Source: Acanthamoeba lenticulata | Lineage: Eukaryota; Discosea; Longamoebia; Acanthamoebidae | Assembly (NCBI GenBank): GCA_002179805.1 | Contig: NAVB01002797.1 | Location: 1 to 16,718, forward strand | DNA length: 16,718 bases | Direction of reading: 5' to 3' | In this document: piece after piece, positions 1-9,600 of the stretch | Layout: every line of letters begins with the position of its first letter | Position numbering within the stretch: the stretch's first letter is position 1 | Translations under genes and position numbers: made by a program | The notes under the pieces: generated by a model | The model's database searches: none | What the model was told of the DNA's origin: nothing | Seen by the model: the letters and a program-made list of their open reading frames with translations, nothing else

Positions 1-1202
1 GAAGGACGCGCGAGATGATCTCCAGCAGCCGCGCCCGGGCGCGGTCGTTGTTGCGCTTGGTCGTCGTCGGCAGGCTCGGGAACAGGACCGACACCGTATC
101 CACGGCTGTTTCGAAATGATTTCAGAAATGAGTCATAAATTGAATGTAAATTATCGAATTAAAATAATAATGACATAATAAGAATAATAAAATAATATGT
201 GGAGGAGCGGACCGGAAACCTCGAGCTGGTAGTAGATGGCGGAGATCTCAGAGGCGTAGTCGTTGTAGGCGTCGTCGCCGAGCACGCACCGGATGTTGAT
301 GCTCGTCACGAGCTGCGACACGGCGCGGTACAGGTCCACCTTCTCCTCTGCCAGCCTACATGGTTCCACGCACCAACCAATCAATAAGGAGTGTGAAATA
401 CACAATAACAAAATAAAAGGAAATCAAGGGCCAAGGAAAGAAAAGGAAAAAAGGGAGAGATGCGTGCACAGACCACAGCTTGATGTGCTTGGCAGTCTCG
501 TCGAGGATGATGGCGCTGTAGAGTGCCAGGCGCTCGTGTCTCATGAACCCCTGCCATGGTTGTTGAAGTTGAGGAAAAGGCCTTAGGCGACGCGGAGGAG
601 AAGGAGGACCACCTTGGTGATGTAGTGAGAGCTCTTCGTGTTCGCCCACTCAGGGTCGCTCGTGAAGGCCTCGGGGCCAAGCACGTTCTGCGCCACGGCG
701 GCCACGGCGCTGTTAAAGTCCAGGATGTCGTCGGTGGCGTCGAAGAAGAGCCGGTTGCCCTCGCGGCCCAGGACAAAGGTCATCTTGGTCACCAGCATGT
801 CCAGCGTGAAGGTTTGCCCGTACTGTGGACGCCCGCGTGTGTGTGTGTGCGGTGAGCGCTCATGTGCGGCATCGGCTTTGGGGGGAGAAGGCACAGGCAG
901 CGAGCACCTGATGCTCGAGGCGCTGGAGGAGGTCGCGCGGCGACGCCGAGAACTCGAGGACGGGGCCTACTACGGGCAGGCCCGAGGACACGAACGGGGG
1001 CTCCTTCTCGCCCGGCCTCTGAGGCGTTCATACCACCACGACGTCAACAACACGTTAATTTCAGCGGCCAGAATCTTGCATCTTGATCAAGATGCACAAG
1101 ATGGAAGATTGATGAAAAGATGTGGCCAGGGCGCACCGTGAGGCGACGCAGAAGCGTGAGGGTGAGCAAGACACCCAGCGCCACGAGGAGTACGGGGAAC
1201 AT
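1..1202 (-). CDS. Cytochrome P450, CYP51-like, N-terminal half (partial, 6 exons seen)
   Basis: Exons on the minus strand are 1202..1137, 1018..908, 822..613, 550..474, 355..213 and 105..<1; all junctions keep frame and give 237 residues. The product starts at ATG 1202 with a hydrophobic anchor (MFPVLLVALGVLLTLTLL, residues 1-18) and then RR. A proline-rich hinge follows (RPGEKEPPF...GLPVVGPVLEF, about 23-45), then YGQTFTL...MTFVLG (60-76), LDFNSAVAAVAQNVLGPEAF (about 94-113), a helix-C-like stretch (MRHERLALYSAIILDE) and ...LFPSLPTTTKRNNDRARARL (about 212-231). This order matches CYP51 and related P450s, which are ER-anchored monooxygenases. The I-helix, ExxR and heme-cysteine regions would lie left of the window and cannot be checked. 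The usual CYP51 Tyr after the VFG-type motif appears replaced (LGPEAFTSD), so a sterol 14-demethylase role is uncertain. The donor of the exon ending at 213 is a weak GTCCGC, chosen because it alone keeps phase. Confidence 0.83.
1077..1096. repeat. Perfect 20-nt palindrome in P450 first intron
   Basis: The sequence TGCATCTTGATCAAGATGCA is its own reverse complement. It lies inside the 118-nt first intron (1136..1019) of the P450 gene. After a 2-nt bulge the flanks add about four further pairs, so the transcript could fold into a hairpin. No function is known to me. Confidence 0.9.
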
Positions 1203-1988
1203 GTTGGCGGCAAGAGAACACAATACAATGTTGTTTTTCTTCGCGGTCCTTGCCAATACAACACTTCGGCCAACAAATGTTTTGTGCGGACTTGCGGAAA
1301 GGAGGTAGATGGCCACGTCTCTTCACCAACTTCATACATCTGCTTATGAGTTGCAGCCCGATGGCTAGTACTGCATTCGAAGCAATTGTGCACATTTCTA
1401 GTCCAGTGATTGGCACATTGTTTTACATACGTGTTGCTTCAGGGGAGCTGACCACACGGTGCACCGCCAGATGGCTTTCGCGTCATGGGGGCGTGCTGCC
1501 GCCAAACATGGACATAGGAGGAAATAGGTGCTGCTTGGCCCACTTGGCGCTTTGGTTCCCATCTTGTGGTCTGTTTTACACGCAGAAGCTTCTAAACAGC
1601 CTTTATTTTTATTTTCGTTCTGGTGTTTAACTCTTCGCGCTGGCTACCCTGAAGGCACACGTTGGAGGGCTTCTCCGGTGAGTGTTGCTTCGGTTCAAGA
1701 GTAATCCTCTTAGCCATCATTTGCCCCTTGGCAGGAGGAGGACAGGCACCCGATAGCGAGTACGGGAGGCTCTATTCAGAACAACAAGACGGCTTCGCAT
1801 AAGGGCCAAGCACTTTCCCGCGCAAAGCGTGGCTCAACTTCAAGCCGTGGTCGGCTGCGTTCTACAACACGGGCAGCTTAGGCTACGCAGTCGCAACGTC
1901 GCAGCACGGCAAGTCGGCCTATCGCGGGCTTGGCGAGTGAAAAGTGAAAAGAAAAAGGTGCCCTTTTGTAGCCACGCGGCAGAGCAGG
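1203..1988. promoter_or_regulatory. Divergent upstream region between P450 and TMEM245 homologue
   Basis: This 786-bp stretch separates the start codons of two divergently transcribed genes, so it must hold both 5' untranslated regions and probably both promoters. I see no convincing TATA box, no supported coding exon and no RNA gene. Reading frames inside it (for example plus-strand 1250-1630) have no recognisable domain and a composition unlike the neighbouring exons. The last part before 1989 is A/G-rich (about 1936-1962), as is common for a leader. Confidence 0.6.
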
Positions 1989-4877
1989 ATGGAAGCAAAT
2001 CCAGATGGCGCACGAGGGCCACCACCGACTCCTGTGCCCCTATCAGCCTTCCAGCCGCCCAGAACACTTGGACCCAATTTTCAATCTTCCGGTTCATCGT
2101 CAGGCATTGCGGCTGCCAAGGCGCATTTTCGTCGGCTGCGCACGAGGAGCGAAAGCCATCGAAGGACCGCGACCGAGAGTTACTGGCAGCTCGCTAGCGG
2201 CGTTGTGCAGCAAGTGGTTGCCTCGGAGCAGTCGGCCGTCAAGCAGGCCTTCTACAACACTGTAGCCAATCTCTTCCTCATCCTCACCTTGTGGGCCTTC
2301 TTCGTGCTCTACTTTGTCTTTGAGCAGTTCTTGCGACCTCTACTCTGGGGTACGTGCACCAACGTGTGTGACCCCACTGCCACCAAGCAACCCAACGCAT
2401 CTCATCGTCTCCAACAACGCCACGTCACCAGCTTTGACTGTGGGCGTCTTCTTGCATCCGCTTAAGCAGGAGAGCATTCGGCGTGCCAGGTAGTGATCTT
2501 CTCTTCTCTTCGCACTTCATCTTCTCTTCCTTGCATCATTGTCCTACACAAATTGAGGATTGATCTGACAAATGGGGTGGCCAGGGCATGGCTGAGCCAC
2601 TTGATGAAGACCGACACACCGTTGCTGCTTGGGTTCCTCGCGCTGCCCTTCAAGCTGCTCACCATCACCGAGGAGCTGGTCAAGCAGCGCTGGGGCCGCT
2701 TCTTCCTCTTTGCCGCCGTGCTGTTCTGCCTGTTCGCGCTCGACACCGTGCAGCAGGTGGTCATCTCCACCTTTGTCTTTGTGCGCGACACGCTGGCCAT
2801 GGTCGTGTGGCTCGTCGAGCTCACCGTGGGCTGCTTCTTCCGCCACTACGCCTTCATCCGGTCGTGCCTCTACCCGCTGGCCGCGGCCTACGTGCTCGTC
2901 GCCGCGGCCTGCTGGCGCTATCACTACCCGCGCGTCCTGCGCGCCGTCAACGTGGTTGTCTGGGCGCTGGGCCTGGCGGGCCTCCTGCCCTTCCTCGTCG
3001 AGTACCTGGGCATGTGGACCTTCCTCGCTGGCGCCGCCACCCTCTTTGCCACCGCCGTCATGGGCTTCTACGCCGACCCCGGTGGCCTCACCACCACGGA
3101 GGCCTCTCCCTCCGAAGCTATCGACCACCACGACGAGCAGCTGCTCGTCACGCCCAACGCCGTCGACGGCAGCGCTGCCGACGAGCTGCTCGCCGGCGGT
3201 GGCGACACGTCGGCGACGACGACTGCGCCGATGAGGATGCAGAGTGTCGAGGACGGGGTTGGCCAAACGCCGTCAGGCGCCGTAGCATCGGCGACGACAA
3301 CTACAGCAGCGGCGGAGGACGACGAGTCTGGCCGCGACGAGATCACGTCGGCCGAGATCTGCATGCTGCTCTTCGTGAGCTGCCTCGCAGTCACGTTCTG
3401 GTAACTGCCGCCCGCCACCTTAAATGATGTCGGTCTCCGTGACGACAACCGCCTTCTCAACATTGCAACTTCTTTTGCAGGGAGTGGGTACCGTGGCTGC
3501 TGTTCTGGGGCTGGGTCTTCTCCGTGCTCAAGTGGCTCGTGCGTACATACATCGACTTTGCCTACATCAAACAATCCCTGCTCCTCTTCCTCGTCTACCA
3601 GTTCCTGCGTCGGGGCCGCATTCCTGCCCCTTCTGCAACAACCACAACGACGACGACGACGGCGGGCCACAAGGCAACACCCAAGTCGGCAGTGATCGGC
3701 GGGCCAAAGGCCAGCAGCTTGAAGAGTGCCAACCGTCGGGCACGCGTCGTCGCGGGCGAGGCCCTGCACTCGGGCGTCAAGCGGAAACGTGTGACGCTCA
3801 AGTCACTCGACGAGGACGACGATGCTATTGCCGATGATAAGGCCAACCACTTCTTGCCCATCAACGACGCTGCTGCACTCATGACCGCTGACAACGAGGA
3901 GAAGGACAAGGACGAGGACGAGAAGAACCCGCTCGACTGCACTACCATCATCTACTCGAGCGACGATGAAGCTGACGATGATGTCAGGGACAACGGCGCC
4001 GAACTTATGCTGCACATCAATGATGATGATGATGATGATCATGCTGAGGATGACGATGACGACAGCGACTTTGCCTCTCTGGCCGGGAAGTTGCCTGTTG
4101 CGGACCCCGAGGGCGCCACTGCGGCGTGGACGCCCCACAAAGCGACCACGGTGCGCACCATCAAGCGGTCCAACAGCGAGCCGCTGCATCGTGTGACCTT
4201 CTCGACCTCCCCGCCAGACGTCGAGCGCGCGACCACGGCCACGGCTACGGCCATTGTCGCCACGCCCCGAAGGCGGCTGCCGTCGCCCGTTTTGCATGGG
4301 CAGCTGGGCAACCAGACGGTCTCGTTTGACCACCGGTGGGGCGGCCGGGCCGACCGGGATGAGGCGGTGGCTGGAGCGCCGTCATCGTCTTCCTCTTCGT
4401 CGAGGTCGGCGGGTCCCTATCCGCCAGAGCTCGACGCCACGCGCCGCTTCCCGACGCGCCAGTTTGCAGCACCTTCTGCCTCTCCAAAGCGTGCCGCGAA
4501 TTCCAAGCTGAGGCCGACCAAGAATGTAAAGAATGCAATCGACGAGCCGCGCGGCCAACGACAAGGTGAAGAAGAGGAGGACGGGCTGGCTAAGGAGGTG
4601 AGCCCGGCCGAGGCCGAGGAACTGCTCGACACGTTCGTGCCCTACCCAGTGCGCCGAGCCATGTGCTGCTTCCTGCGGGGCGACAGGCGCGTGGTGGCCT
4701 GGCTGCACCACCAGATGAACGGGATCATGACCGTCATCATCCTCTTTCTCCTGGTCTCGGTCATCCTCTCCCTCCCGGCCTTCTTCATAGTCAAGTTCAC
4801 CGAAGAGACCGCCCTCTTCCGCGACTCGGCCACCTCCATGTGGCACTCCACCGGTACACGTTTCGTTTTCGCTTTCT

Positions 4878-4923
<46 letters not shown>

Positions 4924-6580
4924 TTTTTTTCTTGTGACTCACCGCACATGCCTACCGCACGCGCCACACAGGGAAGCACATGCTAACGCAGCAGCTGCGG
5001 GACCTCAAGTCTGACGAGCTGGCCGACGTCATCCTAAAGTACATCCAGCAGTGCCCCGAGGTGGCTCGTGCCTGGGCCGAGCGCAAGGTCCGTGCGCGAA
5101 TGTGTGTGTGTGTGTGTCGTGCGGGGACTGACACGGGTGATGACGGTGATAAAGATCAAAGAGAGCACGGGGTACGACATCCCGCTCAACGTGATCGAGG
5201 AGACCTTCAACGAGTATTGGCCCTCCGACCGCCTCCGCGCACAGCATCCTCATGTGGCCAACAACACCACCAACGCCGTCACCGCTGCCGCAAACGAGTC
5301 GATCGTCGTCGCCTCTGCTGCCAACGGCACCGCAGTGAGCCTCAGCGTGCGCGACGGCACGGACGGCACCGACAACGACGGCAGCGCTGTCGAGTTCGCG
5401 GCCGGCAACGCGACGACGTCGTGGCACGTGAAGTTTTTGTCGGGCCTCTGGCGTGTCGACAACGACGACGATGTGACCAGCGACGTTGACCAAAAGACCG
5501 AGAATGACAACAACGACGAGGACGACGGGCAGACACTGAAGCTCGACATCCGGGCGCTGTTTGGGCACGAGGGCTTCGTCAACTTCTTCAAGGCCAACGC
5601 GTCGATCCTCTCCGTCGTGTGGGTCTACCTCAAGTTCAATGTCTCCCTCCTCGTCGGCTGGATCATCCGTACTCTCTGGTTCGTGCGCGTGTTCTCTCCT
5701 CCATAGCACACGCGCGTGCGCGTGGACTAAAGGCGGCTGGGCGGGTGGGCAGGTCGATGAGCCAGGGCGTGTTCAACCTGATGGTGTCCGTGATCCTGTT
5801 CTTCACGGCCCTCTTCTATCTGCTCGTGGCCGAGACCGACGAGCGTGGGAGCTACATGCCCTTCAAGTGGTTCCTCTTCATCTTCCCGCAGGACGGCGGG
5901 ACGCGGCAGATGGTACAGGAGGCCATCACCCAGGCCATCAACGAGGTCTTCCTCTCGCTGGTCAAGATCTCCGTCTTCCACGCCCTGTGGACGTGGCTCA
6001 CGCTCACCATCCTGGGCGTCCGCATCGTGTACATATCGACCTTTCTCACGCTCCTCTTTGTCATCTTCCCCGTCATCGGTACACCAAGCTCTCCTTTTCC
6101 ATTTTCTTCTTTCTTAAAATTGCTATTATTTGATTTCTTTTTTTAATGTTTCTCTTGGAATTTTGCTGGTTTGATTCAAAAACAAACTAAATATATTAAT
6201 AATAAAACAAATAAACCCATACAGGACCATATTGGGTGAGCCTGCCAGCGTGCCTGGAGCTGTGGCTGGTGGGAAAGCCCGTCCACGCGGTTGTCCTGTT
6301 CTGCCTCCACATGGCGGCGTCGTGGTACATCGACCCCAAGATCTACTCTGAGGTGCGTCCATGAGCACATCACTCTCTCTCTCTCTCTCTCTCAAGAACG
6401 GGGCTCACCAACTCACGTGTGGGCGCGGGGCAGATCAAGACGGGCCACTACTATATTACGGGCCTGGCCGTGGTGGGCGGCCTTTACTTTCTTGGGCTGG
6501 AGGGCGTCATCATTGGGCCCACTGTGCTTTGTGTGTTGCTCTTCCTGTACAAAATTCTCAACAAACGCCTCAACCCATAA
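1989..6580 (+). CDS. TMEM245: TMEM245 homologue (AI-2E exporter family multi-pass membrane protein)
   Basis: Nine exons: 1989..2349, 2432..2489, 2585..3400, 3481..4853, 4972..5087, 5155..5678, 5753..6078, 6225..6352, 6434..6580, giving 1282 residues. ATG 1989 is the first ATG in frame. Family hallmarks are KQAFYNTVANLFL...FEQFLRPLLWA...FLHPLK near the N-terminus (about 85-130). At the C-terminus are NLMVSVILFFTALFYLL, FHALWTWLTLTILG, VIGPYWVSLPA and the closing YYITGLAVVGGLYFLGLEGVIIGP (about 1241-1263). The 58-nt second exon is needed to restore ALTVGVFLHPLK. Many hydrophobic helices lie at about 93-130, 165-320, 403-447, 815-840 and 1055-1275. Animal TMEM245 is roughly 880 residues; the excess here is low-complexity sequence, chiefly Ser/Thr/Asp-rich at about 322-400 and an Asp-rich 370-residue loop at about 450-810. 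An Asn-rich stretch with NxS/T sequons (about 940-965) may be lumenal. The transported substrate is unknown. The neighbouring genes suggest no pathway. Confidence 0.92.
2506..2569 (+). repeat. Dispersed intronic repeat, copy A (TMEM245 intron 2)
   Basis: A 64-nt segment occupying most of the 95-nt intron 2490..2584. Its last 44 nt (2526-2569, including GCATCATTGTCCTACA and AAATTGAGGAT) match 16424-16467 with two substitutions. The preceding 20 nt match with three substitutions and a 2-nt gap. Here the repeat lies sense to the host gene. Confidence 0.9.
3962..4070 (+). repeat. Acidic trinucleotide repeat tract in TMEM245 coding sequence
   Basis: Runs of GAT/GAC/GAA codons encode a strongly acidic stretch that includes DDDDDDH AEDDDDD. 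The purest part is the (GAT)n run at about 4020-4040. It lies in the large low-complexity loop and is a likely length polymorphism. Confidence 0.8.
4861..4930 (+). repeat. (TTTTCG)n microsatellite within TMEM245 intron 4
   Basis: About ten tandem TTTTCG-like hexamers, partly degenerate at the left, followed by an uninterrupted T run (about 4920-4930). They fill most of the 118-nt intron 4854..4971 and act as its pyrimidine-rich stretch before the acceptor CACACAG. Confidence 0.9.
5101..5117 (+). repeat. (TG)n microsatellite in TMEM245 intron 5
   Basis: Alternating TG over 17 nt within the 67-nt intron 5088..5154, shortly after the donor GTCCGTGCG. Confidence 0.85.
6373..6393 (+). repeat. (CT)n microsatellite in TMEM245 intron 8
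   Basis: A 21-nt CT alternation inside the 81-nt intron 6353..6433. It lies 40 nt upstream of the acceptor GGGGCAG and may serve as the polypyrimidine element. Confidence 0.85.
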
Positions 6581-6606
6581 ATGTTTGAAACACCTTCCAT
6601 CAATGC

Positions 6607-9600
6607 TTAAAACACATTCCAACACAGCGCTAATTTTCTCCGATTATGGTATTGATTGTGGATACAACGCAACTGAACCAAAAGTAAGATCAAATGAATG
6701 ATGGCCACCACGATGGTCATGACCATTCGAGCGTGGTGTTCGCCAAGGATGGAGGCTGACGCTGCACCCGTCGTAGACGAAGGAGAAGCTGACGCCGAAA
6801 CCGAGGCCGAAGCCGTTGGTGACGCAGCTGAACCTTGGCCAAGAGCCGAGGCTGAAGGCCGAGCCGGAGGAGTGCGCGTTGGTGAGGCTGAGACCAATGG
6901 GCTTGATGAAGGCGATGCTGAAGGTGAACCCACGACCGAGGCAACAGCCATGGCTGAAACTAAAGGCGATGATGACGGAGAAGGCGTGGCCGATGGGGAA
7001 AGCGACGCGGTGGACGATGGTGAAGGGGAAGGCGTTGTTGATGTCGAAGGAGAGGACGTGAAAGATGGCGAAGGACTCGATGAAAGCGAGGGCGAAGAGG
7101 ACGGGGATACTGACGTTGAAGGAGAAGGCGAAACCGATGGTGAAGGAGATGGTGAAGAGGATTGTGAAGAAGACGGCGTGGCTGACAGTGAAGGCGATGG
7201 CGTGGGTGAACCTGATGGGGAGGGTGACGACGAAAGCGATGGCGAAGGGCTCAACGAAACTGATGGCGTCGGTGATGTCGAAGGAGACGACGAGAAAGAA
7301 GGCGAAGGGCTCATCGAAAGCGACGGTGAGGGAGACGACGTGGGCGATTGCGAAGGAGAGGTCGTAGGCGAGAGCGAAGAAGACGGACTGGACGATGGCG
7401 ATGAGGAAGAGGACGGGGTGGACGACACTGAGGGCGATGGCGTAAGTGATGACGAAGGAGACGACGTAGGCGATGGTGAGGGGCTCAGCGAAAGCGATGG
7501 CGAAGGACTCAACGAAACCGATGGCGTAGGTGATGTCGAAGGAGACGACGTGGACGATGGGGAGGGACTCATCGAAAGCGATGGCAACGGGCTCATCGAA
7601 ACCGATGGCGAAGCAGTCGGCGACGGCGTGGACGAAAGTGAAGGAGACGGCGTAAGCGATTGTGATGACGACGGCGTCGCCGATGGCGTAGCCGAGTTCG
7701 AGGCTGATGGAGTGGCCGATGGCGTGAGGGAGGACAATGGCGCGGACGATTGCGGTGGAACCGTGAACGGAGACGGGCTTGGTGAGGGCGTGCTCGACGG
7801 AATGCCCTTCAGGTCGCACCCCGAGGCGCTGAACCGGAACTGGCCAGTCTGCGCTGTGCCCACGTAATTGACCCACGCCTGATTGGGGTTGACCTTGACG
7901 GACAAGTCGTAGATGGCGATCGGCATTGACGTGTTGGGTGAGGGGATGCCCTGGATGTAGTACATGCTCGGGGCGCTGCCAGTGGGCGCGCCAATGACTA
8001 AATGGTAGAAGCCCTTGCCCAGGTAGAGGCCGCTGGAGCTTGTGGCGGTCTTGTTGACCGTGAAGGTCGTCTCGCGATCCGGCGCCCCGCCGACGAAGCT
8101 TGGCACAATGAGCTGGCCTCCAGGCAACGGCGCTCCCGGTTTGGTGTTGCTATCGGTATAGATGTCCGCTGTCGGCACAAACGACGCATCTGTTGTGGCC
8201 AAGCATCAACACATCAGTGGTGTGCGTAAGTTTTTTGACGACACAGGAGAAGTTGCAATGGAACAAAGAGAAAGAAGGGGGGGGGGGTTACCTATGATCT
8301 TGACGGAGACGGCGGAGAGCATGACGGCGTAGGTGACCTCGAACCGCTGCGCCAGGAACTGATTGTTCCAAGTGATGCTGGAGGCGAAGGTCTGCATGTT
8401 GGTGGCCAACACGCCGCACCCCGGTGTGGCAGAAGAAGGAGAAGGAGAAGGAGAACGGGTGGGGGATGGCGAAGAGGACGGAGTGGGCGATTGTGAAGGC
8501 GAAGGCGTGGACGACGCAGAAGGGGAGCTCGTGGACGACGGTGACGGCGATGTCGTGGAAGATGGCGAAAGCGATGGCGAGGGCGTGGACGAAAGCGAAG
8601 GCGACGGCGTGGGCGATGGTGAAGAGCTCACCGAAGGGGAAGGTGTGGGCGTTCGTGAAGGAGACGGCGTGGATGAAAGGGAGATGGAAGGCGAGGGCGA
8701 TGGCGAAGGGGACGGCGTGGACGACCTTGAAGGCGACAGGGTGGGCGATTGCGACGGGCTAAATGACGGGGAAGGAGACGGCGTCGGCGATCGCGAAGGT
8801 GACGGCGAGGACGACATTGAAGGCGACCGGGTGGGCGAGGTCGAAGGAGAAGGCGTGAGCGAGGTTGAGGGGGACGCCGTGGCTGAACTCGAAGGCGACG
8901 GGGAAGCCGATCGTGAAGGGGACGGGGTGGCCGAGCGGGAAGGAGATCGCGAAGGCGTTGGGCTTGGGTAGGGCGTGATCGACGGAATGCCCTTCAGGTC
9001 GCACCCCGAGGCGCTAAACCGGAACTGGCCAGTGACACTAGTGCCTATGTAATTGGCCCACGCTTGGTTGGGGTTGACCTTGACGGACAAGTCGTAGATG
9101 GCGATCGGCATCGACGTGTTGGGCGAGGGGATGCCCTGGATGTAGAACATGCTCAGAACGCTGCCATTGGGTGCGCCCACGACGAGGTGGTAGAAGCCCT
9201 TGCCCAGGTAGAGGCCGCTGGAGCTTGTGGCGGTCTTGTTGACCGTGAAGGTCGTCTCTCGATCTGGGCCCCCGCCGACGAAGCTTGGCACGATGAGCTG
9301 GCCTCCAGGCAACGGCGCTCCCGGTTTGGTGTTGCTATCGGTATAGATGGCCGCTGTCGGCACAAACGACGTGTCTGTTTGTTGTCACTGGGAGTTAGTT
9401 TGGGTAAAGTTAAGCTAAAAATTGGGAAGGCGTACTAAAGATCTTGATGGAGACGTTGGAAAGCATGACGGCGTAGGTGACCTCGAACCGCTGCGCCAGG
9501 AACTGATTGTTCCAAGTGGTGACCACGCCGCTGGTCCGCATGTTGCTGGCCAATTGGCCGCACACAGGCACGGCGGCATTTGCCGTTCCGGCCAAGAAAA

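Noticed and set aside
1250..1630. 126-residue plus-strand frame in the divergent region
   Set aside because: No domain, no codon bias like the neighbours, and no splice-compatible continuation was found.
1944..1988. Upstream extension of the TMEM245 start to 1944
   Set aside because: The codon at 1944 is GTG, not ATG, and the sequence before 1989 is A/G-rich leader.
2544..3266. 240-residue minus-strand frame
   Set aside because: Antisense shadow of TMEM245 exon 3; low-complexity Glu/Gly/Asp composition and no recognisable domain.
4382..4942. Minus-strand frame with NENENE/KRKRKR runs
   Set aside because: Created by the hexamer microsatellite of a TMEM245 intron read backwards.
6698..7867. 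389-residue plus-strand frame with Gly/Glu/Asp repeats (and a similar one at 8363-8971)
   Set aside because: These are the antisense shadows of the Ser/Pro codon repeats. They contain no domain, and the minus-strand frame has a signal peptide, modules and consistent introns.
6720..8985. CRISPR-like tandem array
   Set aside because: Units are degenerate, lack unique spacers and maintain a Ser/Pro reading frame; this is a coding minisatellite.
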